Below, one piece after another: positions 17,801-25,682 of a DNA stretch of 64,000 bases (positions within the stretch are counted from its first letter, which is position 1; every line of letters starts with the position of its first letter). The notes below the pieces were generated by a model. It did not search any database. It saw only the letters and a list, made by a program, of their open reading frames with translations, and had not been told where the DNA came from. Made by a program: the position numbers and the translations under genes. Source of the stretch: Lewinellaceae bacterium (GTDB lineage Bacteria; Bacteroidota; Bacteroidia; Chitinophagales; Saprospiraceae); NCBI GenBank assembly GCA_020636075.1, contig JACJYO010000005.1, forward strand, positions 62,001-126,000. The letters run 5' to 3'.

Positions 17801-18923
17801 AGTTGGTACCGTTATTTAACAGAACGCCGAAATGCCCGGCGCCATCTAGTAGTACATCGGTTTGAATAGCAGCATTCGGGAAGTACCGTTCAAAACGATG
17901 CAGCCGGGGAGTGTACTTCAACACGCCGAAACCATTGGTGCCCACCCAAAGAATGCCGGAGCGGTCTATAAGGATTGCGGATACCCCTTTTTTCCCAAAC
18001 CCGGGTATCCGACTCGGCTTTCCCGGGAATGCAGTCATTGATTTAATTTTATAATCCGGTAGATTAAACGTCTTAAGAAGATCAAGAGCAAGCGGCATCG
18101 AAGCTTCCCAGCCCAAAAAATCTGCTAATTGGCGATCCAGAGCACCCTTATCCATCCACTCAATCTTTGACCCGGTAATTTTTCCGGTAGCGTGATCTGC
18201 TTTAAACCATAAGGTGTTATCGGAGGTATTCAACCAACCGTTATAATCCACCGGATAAGGTGTCTGATAGTATTTAACAGCGCCATCTGTTTTAGAAATA
18301 CTGAAGATGTTGTTATCACTGTTACCCCAAATAAAGTCTACGGTTTGGCCACGTATAAAAACTCTATCCCCCTCTATAGTCCAGCTTTGTATGCCCCTTA
18401 TCGGCCAAATCGGCGATTGCTCAATTTTGTCCGATTTTAAATTCCGGATCCAATCAATTCTGTTAATTATAAATTGTCCGTTTCTTTTTTTTGAAAGGCC
18501 CCATATTTGGTTTTCCTGGTCAAAATATAAGCGTCCAATAAATCTTTGAGCAAACTTTACTTTCGACTTAATCTTAAAAAACTGTTGTGTTTTTTTATAG
18601 AAAATATTCAGATTATCATTGGCTAATACCAGGATAAAATCACCTGATTCATATATCGAATTCATTGAATTACCCGAAATTGAAAACGGATTGCGCGGGT
18701 CATGCATAAATACTTTTACCTCCTTACCATCATAACGATTTAATCCGTTTCGGGTAGCGATCCACAAAAAACCCTCCTTATCCTGAAGCAGGCCGTTAAT
18801 AAATCCCTGCGAAAGACCGTCTTCAACAGTTAGCGATTCCAGGTCAGGAGTTGTTTGAGCAACTGCTAAAGCAGCAATACCCCCTATTAGAAAGGCAACC
18901 AAAATACTTGAGTGACGCATCAT
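14820..18923 (-). CDS. Hybrid two-component system protein: ligand-binding propeller, histidine kinase, receiver, AraC-type domain
   Basis: This is a 1367-residue protein starting MMRHSSILVAFLIGG (signal peptide). Periplasmic two-component-regulator propeller repeats (LTVEDGLSQGFINGLLQDKEG, FLWIATRNGLNRYDG, GILWVGTNGFGVL, RLWMSSNKGLIQFNP) fill roughly residues 25-690. A Y_Y_Y domain follows (LPYSQNSITLQFAALEY, YRYYLKGAEPEW), then a transmembrane helix near 785-810. HisKA carries VFTNITHEFRTPLTVI, HATPase carries GKGSGIGLALVKEL, and the receiver carries LLIIEDNADV, IIICDVMMPLKDG and LAKPF. The C-terminal HTH_18 has VSEAAFEVGFRHLQHFSTSFAEEFG. This architecture usually senses oligosaccharides or related ligands and controls the adjacent genes, here probably the SBBP/dockerin operon. 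Confidence 0.95.
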   Translation of the reverse strand: MMRHSSILVAFLIGGIAALAVAQTTPDLESLTVEDGLSQGFINGLLQDKEGFLWIATRNGLNRYDGKEVKVFMHDPRNPFSISGNSMNSIYESGDFILVLANDNLNIFYKKTQQFFKIKSKVKFAQRFIGRLYFDQENQIWGLSKKRNGQFIINRIDWIRNLKSDKIEQSPIWPIRGIQSWTIEGDRVFIRGQTVDFIWGNSDNNIFSISKTDGAVKYYQTPYPVDYNGWLNTSDNTLWFKADHATGKITGSKIEWMDKGALDRQLADFLGWEASMPLALDLLKTFNLPDYKIKSMTAFPGKPSRIPGFGKKGVSAILIDRSGILWVGTNGFGVLKYTPRLHRFERYFPNAAIQTDVLLDGAGHFGVLLNNGTNWLLSSPELIYRSAIDTRREFRPQGHLSSTGQHWLMTTDKNQILVRRNNGQGKQWTIACKIPFAEDNNYISTTDSIGNLWFVYQNKLYRIKSADLNIDTFDFALGRDRPGRFTCIAQTAGGSWWIGAKNGLLQAVPDGEKFAFRFFKKATDGYQGIQGRHVTSLLKDPKQPHILWIGTLSNGLSRLDTRTRKFTHYNTRNGFPDNIIYGILADDAGRLWMSSNKGLIQFNPQTGDVKNFTVKDGLPTNEFNNWAFAKRSDGTLFFGCLKGLIVFNPNNFSDNPVTPQVCLTGLEINNAPVVFGDSSGVLKQTIGYTQKLTLPYSQNSITLQFAALEYTIPSANRYRYYLKGAEPEWAHTTFENRASYLNLSPGKYTFLVKASNSDGVWHIKPTALEITILPPWYRTALAYGIYSFLFLALLYGVMRFFLHRQRLQYKLEMEQREAERLKDLDAFKSRVFTNITHEFRTPLTVITGMAGEVKAFKPGKPLARLEQAGEIIERNGADLLRLINQLLDLAKLEAKSLTLHPVQFDLLAFVKYLAGSFESLAATKRIRLQVNSNLETVQVAMDKDQLQTIFSNLLSNAIKFTPENGNIDLEITYSGTWQNFLDKDFHFVAFPAQGHDDGWVIIQVRDNGIGISSDQLPNVFEHFYQINNTESRQGKGSGIGLALVKELVILMDGALAVKSQTGEGATFLVALPVQSSNALSGTVKTDDETVAGVYEHSGKASTPNLTNEKAPDNEEDQPNLLIIEDNADVLHYLRVCVEDAYRIQTAANGQHGIDLALESVPDIIICDVMMPLKDGFEVVSTLKNDERTSHIPIILLTARADLESRIEGIERGADAYLAKPFDKTQLLVQLRKLLELRRKLQARYAAGIPANGGQPNASREIYLEDVFIQKAQAALEVHMQDENFDVPGLCKAMNMSRTQLHRKMKALTGKSATHFIRSVRLHKARQLLLTTDMTVSEAAFEVGFRHLQHFSTSFAEEFGQPPSSLKK

Positions 18924-19048
18924 TTTTTTGGATCAGCAATGACAAAAATAGGCCGGATGAGGCCAATAAAGTCATTTACTGCACAAAATGCATAGACCGT
19001 AACGGTATCTGATAAAATTGTCGTGTTGCCGCACGCGTGGCACAAGGA

Positions 19049-19516
19049 CTATCGGGCATGATGCAAGCTTAATTGCAACGAAAAACAGGAACTTAAGGTT
19101 ACTAAAATATTTTCCTGTAGATCCTTCACAAAACTAACCCCACAGATACTGGGAAAACTAACCTGCTTAAAAAAAGCATCCAACTGCGTTTGCCGCGACA
19201 ATTGCCCGTTCAAATACCAACCACGCGAGCCGGCTTTTACCCCGGGCGCTTCCAGGCTGATGATATTCGCTTTCTCTCCATCGTAGGCGTAAAAACTCAG
19301 ATTCTGGTAAATATCCTGGTTCCGGCAGGGGTTTATCCAGAGCTGGCCTTTGGGGCCGATATAGACGTCGTCCATACAACTGATCGGCAAGCCCCGGTCA
19401 ATATCATATACTGTGACTGAGGATGGAAGCAGTTTGGGGGAAAAGCCCGGCGCCTGTCCGGCTGCAAGCAGCGGAAGCAGTACGAGTAAAAAACAAATAA
19501 GGGATCCCCGAAACAT
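19049..19516 (-). pseudogene. Truncated remnant of a propeller-sensor regulator
   Basis: This is a 155-residue reading frame with an intact signal peptide (MFRGSLICFLLVLLPLLAAGQ) and the opening of a propeller-type sensor (VTVYDIDRGLPISCMDDVYIGPK, GQLWI, FYAYDG). Such proteins normally run past 900 residues. The frame ends soon after one propeller blade with an unrelated tail (SLQLSLHHAR). No kinase, receiver or DNA-binding part follows before the next gene begins at 18923. I read it as a 5' fragment left by deletion. A small secreted propeller-like protein cannot be excluded. Confidence 0.6.
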
Positions 19517-19537
19517 GACGGGGTGAAGTTCGGAAAA

Positions 19538-19690
19538 TTACCGTTCTACCCGGACCATCTTTTTTGTCAATACGCCATACGGCGTTGCCAGTTCACAAAC
19601 CAACAGCCATAAATTGCAAGCATAATTTTGGCAAAAATCCGCATCTGAAACAGCCCTCTTTGAGGAATAATATAAGCCTAGCCATACACG
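19538..19690 (-). pseudogene. Relic of a T9SS C-terminal sorting domain
   Basis: On the minus strand the frame ending at TAA 19538-19540 reads ...RVWLGLYYSS, then CELATPYGVLTKKMVRVER. This matches the end of the dockerin/T9SS protein at 8980 (RIWLGNLPDS...CELTTPYGKQTKIMVQVGQ). No start codon or upstream domain is recognisable. The remaining sequence up to 19853 shows no gene. The relic sits directly upstream of the truncated regulator, the same arrangement as the 8980/8845 junction. Confidence 0.6.
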
Positions 19691-19853
19691 AACGGTTCTA
19701 GAAATTGACAGTTGGTAATCTAAAATCTAAAGAAACCATTCCAAGTCACTTTCTACAGACTCTCGATTTATGAACCCCAATAATCCTGTTTCACAAAAAA
19801 ACTATGATGTGGACTATAAGACAATCCCAAATGATTTGACAATCCATCGTCAT

Positions 19854-20744
19854 TTATTTCCCGAAATAAAATCCCGTTTTCACAAAAAAGCCATTGTCCA
19901 GGTCAAAGTCCAGGTCTTCACCGTTGACGGTCACCAGTTTGAATATGCGATTCAGTGAAATGCCCGCAGATAGTTCCACCCTGCCTTTTTCGGTAATACC
20001 CCAGCCGATGACAGGCCCTATGTTGTAGCGGGAAAACTTCACAGCGTCCACATTGCCAACGGCAGGCTGATCCCGGTCGGCCAGTTGCAGGTTGTACTGG
20101 TTGCCTTCTACGCCGGAGTTGATCCCAACGATGAGGTTGCCGGCGCGGTAAGTGGCGCTTATTTTAACCGGTGCGGTAACATTCAAATCTAATTTATCTG
20201 TGCGGTAACGCAGGCTCAGCAAGGGTACTGTTTTGGGCTCACCGAAACCATTGGTATAAGCCAGTCCGGCGCCAATGCGTAAACCATTTTGAAAGGTCCG
20301 GTGCAGCAAGGCTGAGCCCTGCATAAAGAAATCGTCGCCGGAAATACCGTCCCTGAAATTAGAAGCCAGCGTCGGCTTGGCCAGCAGGGTCATTCCCCAT
20401 TTTCCACTGAATTGCTGGTTAAGGCCTAGCGTGTACTGGATGGTGTGCAGGTTGGCTTCGAAAAAATAATCTTCTGGCAACTGATTAAAAAAGGTGTTGA
20501 CAAAGCTCCACTCCAGGCTGTTGACGATGGTCGTGCTGCCGTTTTTCAGTTGGACCGGCAACAGAAGTTTTACTTTGAACTCAGACATATCAAGATTGGC
20601 CGCATCGAGCGCCGGACCAGGCGGGTTCATCAGGCCCACTTTCGGATTGTAATTGTAGGAGAGGCTGAAAATATCAACCTGTTGAGCAATGGAATTGACT
20701 TGAAGCAACAGGATAGCAAACAGGCTTGCACAGATCGTTTTCAT
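19854..20744 (-). CDS. Outer-membrane beta-barrel-like protein (DUF6268-like)
   Basis: The start was placed at ATG 20744 (MKTICASLFAILLLQVNSIAQ, signal peptide), giving about 296 residues. The upstream in-frame extension has no signal peptide and overlaps the neighbouring gene. The mature protein consists of alternating short strands (FSLSYNYNPKVGL, FKVKLLLPVQLKNGSTTIVNSLEW, LIVGINSGVEG, GRVELSAGISLNRIF) and ends in an aromatic-rich final strand (FFVKTGFYFGK), as expected for an outer-membrane barrel. It resembles the DUF6268 family; no biochemical role is known to me. It is about 100 bp downstream of the DUF6515-like gene and probably shares its LytTR-type promoter. Confidence 0.7.
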   Translation of the reverse strand: MKTICASLFAILLLQVNSIAQQVDIFSLSYNYNPKVGLMNPPGPALDAANLDMSEFKVKLLLPVQLKNGSTTIVNSLEWSFVNTFFNQLPEDYFFEANLHTIQYTLGLNQQFSGKWGMTLLAKPTLASNFRDGISGDDFFMQGSALLHRTFQNGLRIGAGLAYTNGFGEPKTVPLLSLRYRTDKLDLNVTAPVKISATYRAGNLIVGINSGVEGNQYNLQLADRDQPAVGNVDAVKFSRYNIGPVIGWGITEKGRVELSAGISLNRIFKLVTVNGEDLDFDLDNGFFVKTGFYFGK

Positions 20745-20844
20745 TGTATTTCGATTTTTATGGACAGGGCCTCCAGGGCTGGCATGTTTTACCCTGCCAA
20801 TCCTGGAAATCCTGTCCGGTAATAAATAGTTTGAATTATGAACT

Positions 20845-21624
20845 TTAGAGGACAACGTACACGGTCATACCATGCCGGTGTACCGGGCGGTACCGCACAG
20901 TACCCACTACATAAACCGTTTGTCCGTTGTATACGGCTGTTGTGTAACCATTCGGCAAAGCCGGCACTTCCACACCAGTCGGTGCATTGATGACGATATA
21001 AACCTTGGCCACCGGGTCGTAGCGGTAGTAGGTCCCATAGAAGTAATAATAGTTGACGCTACTGACGCTCACTGTCACATAGCCCGTCGGAAGTACGACC
21101 AGATGGGCGCCCAAGGGCCCGGATATGACCACATAGCCATTGGGGCCATAGCTGTAATACACGCCGCCGTAGTAATAATAGGAAGTTGTCCCCACCACAA
21201 TGCGTGTATGGCCGGCCGGCAAAGTGACCACAACGGCGCCGTGCCGGTGCAGGTGTGCGTAACGTTTGTGGTGATCTTCCCAACGATCTTCGCGGGCATC
21301 CTGACGATCCTCTGCACGCTCTTCACGCGCATCCTGGCGATCTTCCGCACGTTCCTCTTTAGCATCTTGACGATCTTCAGCGCGCTCTTCGCGGGCGTCC
21401 TGACGGTCATCCATGCGGTCGTCACGAGTCTCGCTTCTTCCGTTATCCATGGTTTTAGTTTCTTTTTTCCCTTTAGAAACTACACCCTGACTGGTTTTTG
21501 TCTGGCTCCTGGAGTTATTGGAACGGCTGTTGTTCCGTTGAGCAAATGCCTGACTGGAAAACAGGATTAAACTGAAGAACAGTATCAGACTGAAGAGTTT
21601 TGAAAAACTGGTTTTGTTGAACAT
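20845..21624 (-). CDS. Secreted DUF6515-like protein with charged repeats
   Basis: This is a 259-residue protein with a signal peptide (MFNKTSFSKLFSLILFFSLILFSSQAFAQ). A strongly charged, probably helical segment of about 50 residues repeats the unit ERAEDRQDARE about four times. The C-terminal half carries three tandem YYYY-G-x-YY modules (SYYYYGGVYYSYGPNGYVVI, VNYYYFYGTYYRYD, GQTVYVVGTVRYRPV), typical of the DUF6515 family. It is predicted to be periplasmic or surface-associated. Its promoter carries the paired CGTT[C/G]GG site and a perfect -7 box. No enzymatic motif is visible. Confidence 0.75.
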   Translation of the reverse strand: MFNKTSFSKLFSLILFFSLILFSSQAFAQRNNSRSNNSRSQTKTSQGVVSKGKKETKTMDNGRSETRDDRMDDRQDAREERAEDRQDAKEERAEDRQDAREERAEDRQDAREDRWEDHHKRYAHLHRHGAVVVTLPAGHTRIVVGTTSYYYYGGVYYSYGPNGYVVISGPLGAHLVVLPTGYVTVSVSSVNYYYFYGTYYRYDPVAKVYIVINAPTGVEVPALPNGYTTAVYNGQTVYVVGTVRYRPVHRHGMTVYVVL

Positions 21625-21678
21625 GACTTTTAAGTTTTAATGAATGTTTCCACCGTAATTTTTATTGATTTGATAGAT

Positions 21679-21749
21679 CAAAATTAGGGGGTGGATACAG
21701 GGTGGCCATGTCGGAATAACCGAACGTAGGCTTTGACCTTCCCAACGTT
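21679..21749 (-). promoter_or_regulatory. LytTR-type paired site 1 with -7 box
   Basis: Read on the minus strand, half-sites AACGTTGGG (21749-21741) and TACGTTCGG (21728-21720) are exactly 21 bp apart. TAATTTTG (21686-21679) is a perfect TAnnTTTG -7 box starting 34 bp from the proximal core. Both half-sites match the LytTR consensus [TA][AC][CA]GTTN[AG][TG] fully. The box lies 55 bp before the DUF6515-like start codon. Confidence 0.75.
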
Positions 21750-21836
21750 TCTGTTTTTGTAAAAACACTATCGATTTGTATAAATCGGCTTGTTTTAACT
21801 ATCGACTTCAGGGTCTGTCTATTACACCATAAAGCG

Positions 21837-21869
21837 CAAGAGCCAATGCAGCAACTGCATTGGCTCTTG
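21837..21869 (-). terminator. Perfect 15-bp hairpin after the outer-membrane channel gene
   Basis: CAAGAGCCAATGCAG (21837-21851) pairs perfectly with CTGCATTGGCTCTTG (21855-21869) around a 3-nt loop, starting 28 bp past the stop of the minus-strand gene at 21897. The T-run after it is weak, so it may act as a transcript-end stabiliser or terminator. Confidence 0.6.
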
Positions 21870-21896
21870 TTTATTCTGTTATTATTCCTATAAAAC

Positions 21897-22889
21897 TCAA
21901 TTGCTCTCTATGTAACTATTGAACTTTTCCTGGAAATCATGGAAGCTCCAGCTCAGGGTGATTTTAGTGAGCGCACCTTCCAGTGAAACGGCATCATTGC
22001 CCGAAGAAAATGTTTGCTGGTGGGTCAGGAACAAATTCAGGTGGTCGTTGATATTAAACCCGAGCGTTGCACCGAGCAAGTTGGCTTTTTGCCCGGCTTG
22101 CTGTGTCACCACCGAACCGGATTCTTTGGAAATATAGTCCGTGCTGCCACCGTGGATGTACGAATAATCGAGCGAAATAAATGCCTTTTGGGTAATGTCT
22201 CTCGACAAGTGGGTTTCCAAAATAAACAGCCCTTCCTGATCCACTTCCTGCCCCTGGAAATCCTTGTTTTTCGAAATGAAGGTGTACGACGGGAATACCT
22301 CCAGAGTCATGCGCTTGCCGTCTATCATCGGACTGAGCCGCTGTACCATAGGCAGACCCAACTTCAGTTTGTACTGGTTGCTGCCGATGTTGACCGGGTT
22401 GTTGGCGTCGTACTGGCCGGTCGGGAATGTTGCTGCAGCCTGCAGGTAGACGAGTGTCGGGTTTTCATGGCGCACATAATCTTTGATCATCAGGCCTTTG
22501 GCGCCAATCAGGTTGATGGTGTTCGACCAGATAATATCGCCCAGCCCATGCTGAAACAAGGTTGAAGAAGTGGCGGCCGGTCCCGCGGGGTCGAGGTTGA
22601 TCGTGGCCGAAATATCACTGGCAGGTACTACCAGCGTCGAATAAAACGTACGGCCGAAAATCGGTTGGCTGCGGGTATAGGTTAACATGTACATATTGCT
22701 GTTGACCGTAGCGCTGGGATTGATAAAACTCAGGTTGTTGATGGCAGCGTTTGCTTTGCCGTTGATGAGGTGTGCACTCAGGATGTTGAGGTTTTTGGGC
22801 AGCGCCCAGTAGGTACGAGCGCCGTCGAGTTGTGCGAATGCCGGTGCGCTGATCAGGATCAGCAAGGCGATGATGCATATATTTTTCAT
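21897..22889 (-). CDS. Outer-membrane channel-like protein (PF13557-type 'transporter')
   Basis: The start was placed at ATG 22889 (MKNICIIALLILISAPAFAQ, signal peptide), about 330 residues; the longer frame would need a TTG start. The sequence is typical of COG4313/PF13557 outer-membrane proteins found near catabolic genes: LDGARTYWALPKNLNILSAH near the N-terminus, FPTGQYDANNPVNIGSNQ, AFISLDYSYIHGG, LGFNINDHLNLFLTHQQTFS, and an aromatic final strand. It is probably a barrel for uptake or sensing of a hydrophobic or aromatic compound, by family analogy only. It lies 43 bp downstream of the sulfatase gene and is likely co-transcribed. A strong hairpin ends the unit. Confidence 0.75.
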   Translation of the reverse strand: MKNICIIALLILISAPAFAQLDGARTYWALPKNLNILSAHLINGKANAAINNLSFINPSATVNSNMYMLTYTRSQPIFGRTFYSTLVVPASDISATINLDPAGPAATSSTLFQHGLGDIIWSNTINLIGAKGLMIKDYVRHENPTLVYLQAAATFPTGQYDANNPVNIGSNQYKLKLGLPMVQRLSPMIDGKRMTLEVFPSYTFISKNKDFQGQEVDQEGLFILETHLSRDITQKAFISLDYSYIHGGSTDYISKESGSVVTQQAGQKANLLGATLGFNINDHLNLFLTHQQTFSSGNDAVSLEGALTKITLSWSFHDFQEKFNSYIESN

Positions 22890-22931
22890 GATGTTTTTCT
22901 TGATTGTTAACGTGGGTGGTGTTTTCAATGG

Positions 22932-24701
22932 TTAGTCTTTATCGGTTGGCAATTCACTGCCCCGGCTGAAATCCGGTGCATAAACCGGCGGGCGCGGTGG
23001 GAGTTTATCTTCCATGCCGTCGTAGGGTGTCCGGTTGGGCAGGATCACATTGTTTTCGGCCATATACTGATCCCAGTTGGCAAGCAGTTCGCGGAGTTTT
23101 TCCGGGTTGCTTTGCGCCAGGTCAAAACGCTCACCGGCGTCTTCTTTTACATTGAACAATTGCCAGTCGCCGGTACCGGTCGGAACCTGTACGTTTACGA
23201 TCTTCCAGTCGCCCTTGCGGAGTGATTTTGAGTTCCAGAGTTCGGTAGCCAGATAATCCTCATCGGTCCGCGGCGAGGTGCTGGTTCCATTGAGCATTTG
23301 TGCCCAGGATTTCCCCTGCATGGCCAAAGCAGCCTGCCCTTTAAATGTTTTGGGTTGTTCGATACCAGCAAGTGCCAGGAATGTCGGGGCAATATCTTTC
23401 ACGTGCATGAGCGCTTCCGTGTTGACCTGCCCGGCGTTTTTCTTATCCGGCGTAACAACCACCAGTGGCGAGCGTATTCCGCCCTCATAGGTAGTGTATT
23501 TGAATCCGAAAAAAGGCGCTGTGGACAGCTGGGCCCAGGACGGTCCGTAGCAGGTGAACGACTCGGCCCGGCCCCAGTTCTGGAAGCCGTGGGTGTAGGT
23601 TTTGGCCATCCAGTTGGCGTTGTTTGTGGAGGGATAATTTTTATAGGTGGAGGCCTTGTCATTTACATCCGGACCGTTGTCGGAAAAGAAAACGATGTAG
23701 GTATTTTCGCGCAGGTTGTTTTTTTCCAGATAGTCCATCAAGCGGCCGATCTCCATGTCCATGTAGTCGACGACAGCGGCAAACACCTCCATTTTGCGGG
23801 CAGTTACGACCTGGGCAGCGGGCTTCAGTTTGTCGAAGCCGGGCACATACCAGAGGCGCTCGCCCATGACGGTTTTTTCAGAAAGGATACCCATTTTCAC
23901 CATGCGCTCCAGGCGTTCGTCGCGCAGCACATCCCAGCCCCGGTCAAAGGCGCCCTTGTATTTCCGAAGGTAGTTTTTCGGAACCATCAAGGGGTCGTGT
24001 GGCGCCTGGTGGGCCAGGTAGGCCAAAAACGGCTTGCCGTCGCCTTTGTTGGACTCGATGTATTCGATGATCTTGTCCGTAAAGGTTTTGGTGGCATAGT
24101 AGCCTTTCGGCAATTCATCCAGGTAATTGTTGTCTTCCACAAAATGGTTGGGCGTCGATTCCTCGTCCGGCCCGTTCAGCGAAAAGTAGCTGCCCGCTCC
24201 GGAAAGCATCGAAAAAGAGCGCTCAAAGCCACGTGCCGCCGGGATATGGTCTTTGTTTTTACCCAGGTGCCACTTGCCGGCCATGTAGGTGTGGTAGCCG
24301 TTGGCTTGCAGGATCTCGGCCATGGTGGGCACTTCTGTGCTCAGCACACCTTCGTAACCCGGCTGATTTTCCTGGTTCGGCGCCAGGTATTCATACATGC
24401 AACCCAAGCCCACCAGGTGGTTGTCGATGCCGGTCATCAGCATGGACCGTGTGGGCGAGCAGGTTGGCGCTACGTAAAAATTGGTATAGCGAACACCTTC
24501 GCTGGCCAACTTGTCGAGGCTGGGAGTTTTGATTTCGCTGCCGAAAGCGCCCATGTCGGAGAAGCCCATATCGTCGGCTACGATGACCAGAAAATTGGGG
24601 CGTTGGTTGGCAGTCTGTTGTGCCGTTGCGGTTTGGCTTTGTGCCAGCACAAAAACCGACAACAACAGGCAGTACAAACGGGTGATAGTTTCCATTTTCA
24701 T
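22932..24701 (-). CDS. Exported type I arylsulfatase
   Basis: The start was placed at ATG 24701 (MKMETITRLYCLLLSVFVLAQ...TATAQQ, signal peptide), giving about 589 residues. The longer frame to 24836 runs through the promoter and its paired operator. NFLVIVADDMGFSDMG supplies the two metal-binding aspartates (residues 43-44). CSPTRS (C81) is the CxPxR motif whose cysteine must become formylglycine. HTYMAGKWHLG, FFSDNGPD and the C-terminal VKEDAGERFDLA are standard sulfatase elements. It should hydrolyse a sulfate ester in the periplasm or on the surface; the substrate is unknown. A formylglycine-generating enzyme is encoded two genes upstream under the same type of promoter, and an outer-membrane channel gene follows. 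Confidence 0.93.
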   Translation of the reverse strand: MKMETITRLYCLLLSVFVLAQSQTATAQQTANQRPNFLVIVADDMGFSDMGAFGSEIKTPSLDKLASEGVRYTNFYVAPTCSPTRSMLMTGIDNHLVGLGCMYEYLAPNQENQPGYEGVLSTEVPTMAEILQANGYHTYMAGKWHLGKNKDHIPAARGFERSFSMLSGAGSYFSLNGPDEESTPNHFVEDNNYLDELPKGYYATKTFTDKIIEYIESNKGDGKPFLAYLAHQAPHDPLMVPKNYLRKYKGAFDRGWDVLRDERLERMVKMGILSEKTVMGERLWYVPGFDKLKPAAQVVTARKMEVFAAVVDYMDMEIGRLMDYLEKNNLRENTYIVFFSDNGPDVNDKASTYKNYPSTNNANWMAKTYTHGFQNWGRAESFTCYGPSWAQLSTAPFFGFKYTTYEGGIRSPLVVVTPDKKNAGQVNTEALMHVKDIAPTFLALAGIEQPKTFKGQAALAMQGKSWAQMLNGTSTSPRTDEDYLATELWNSKSLRKGDWKIVNVQVPTGTGDWQLFNVKEDAGERFDLAQSNPEKLRELLANWDQYMAENNVILPNRTPYDGMEDKLPPRPPVYAPDFSRGSELPTDKD

Positions 24702-24745
24702 GATATTTCTTTTTTGAAAAAATGTTTTTGAATGAATTGATGGTT

Positions 24746-24818
24746 CAAAAGTACCGGGTCGGTTGGGGGCAGGCACGTTGGCATTTCCGAACGTAGCGGT
24801 CGGGTTTCCCAACGTGCC
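24746..24818 (-). promoter_or_regulatory. LytTR-type paired site 2 with -7 box
   Basis: On the minus strand, half-sites CACGTTGGG (24816-24808) and TACGTTCGG (24795-24787) are 21 bp apart. TACTTTTG (24753-24746) is a perfect -7 box 34 bp from the proximal core. In addition, GGCACGTTGG at 24772-24781 is a perfect inverted copy of CCAACGTGCC at 24809-24818, giving a third, opposite half-site. The box lies 45 bp upstream of the sulfatase start. Confidence 0.75.
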
Positions 24819-24835
24819 GTTCTTTCCCCTACCCA

Positions 24836-25642
24836 CTATTTCTTTTTGAAAATTGCTTTGGGCAACAAAATCGTGGCACCCAGGCGCAGCGTCCAGTCGG
24901 CGCCGGTGAACTCAGGCTTGACCACGTTGTAATAGGCGCCGGCCTGGATGTTCACAGGCAAGCCATTGGCGCCGATCCGGATAATCTTGCCCGCGCCCAT
25001 GCCCAGCGGCACTGTCCAGCGGTTGTCCGAATCGGCGTTCCAGTTGGCCGTGATGCCTGGCGAGAAGGTCAGGTAATTTCCCTTCGGTAGGTTGCAGTTG
25101 ATAAATGGCTGCAATAGGAAGGTGTTGATCTTGTCGTTTCCGATCGACCAAACGTTGTTCACCAGAGCGCCGATCACCCAGTTGCCGGGCTTGACAACAG
25201 CCACGAAAGACGGGCCTATACCCCACTCCTTGGCTCCCAGGCCTTCACCTGCAGTTGGAATATTGACAACCGGCCCAACACCCCAGGAGACTTTGTTGTC
25301 TCCGCCGTGCGCATAAAATGCCGAGAACGTAATATCGCTGAACCCGTTGGAGGAGCCCGTTTCAGACAGGATATTCGGCTGGCTGACAAAAGGGACGACA
25401 ACCCGGGCGATGATCTTCCCATCCGCGAAGGGAAGCACCGGTTGAAAATTGGTAATATTCTGGGTGCGGTTATACGGCCCGACACCGAAGTTGGTGTTGT
25501 TCTGAAAAGGCAAACTGATCAGATTGGCCAGGGGGTTTTGCGCAATTTTGGCAAGTTCTGCTTCTGTAAGTTGCGCTTGAATGTTGGATAGCACTGTCAG
25601 GGTCAGCAGCAGTACAGCTGCTAAACGTCCGATGGTTTTCAT
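24836..25642 (-). CDS. Outer-membrane channel-like protein (PF13557-like)
   Basis: This is a 268-residue protein starting MKTIGRLAAVLLLTLTVLSNIQAQ (signal peptide). Strand-rich barrel-like segments follow (NLISLPFQNNTNFGVGPYNRTQN, IIARVVVPFVSQPN, GFSDITFSAFYAHG, GVGPVVNIPTAG, VKPGNWVIGALVNNVWSIG), with a terminal strand LRLGATILLPKAIF. The pattern is common in Bacteroidota outer-membrane proteins of the phenol-degradation/transporter group, whose substrates are mostly unknown. It lies 40 bp after the formylglycine-generating-enzyme gene and probably belongs to that transcript. The other channel-like gene (21897) similarly follows the sulfatase, so the block has two enzyme-plus-barrel pairs. 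Confidence 0.75.
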   Translation of the reverse strand: MKTIGRLAAVLLLTLTVLSNIQAQLTEAELAKIAQNPLANLISLPFQNNTNFGVGPYNRTQNITNFQPVLPFADGKIIARVVVPFVSQPNILSETGSSNGFSDITFSAFYAHGGDNKVSWGVGPVVNIPTAGEGLGAKEWGIGPSFVAVVKPGNWVIGALVNNVWSIGNDKINTFLLQPFINCNLPKGNYLTFSPGITANWNADSDNRWTVPLGMGAGKIIRIGANGLPVNIQAGAYYNVVKPEFTGADWTLRLGATILLPKAIFKKK

Positions 25643-25682
25643 TGCAAATAGTTTTAGAAATTGATAGGAAGGTGTGGTTAGT

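Noticed and set aside
23298..24731. 477-codon open frame on the plus strand opposite the sulfatase gene
   Set aside because: It is a shadow of the sulfatase, whose motifs (DD, CSPTR, HTYMAGKWH) are complete. The opposite frame shows no domain, signal peptide or composition of a real protein.
24702..24836. Longer start of the sulfatase gene
   Set aside because: The extension covers the -7 box and paired operator and puts a non-signal sequence before a good signal peptide.
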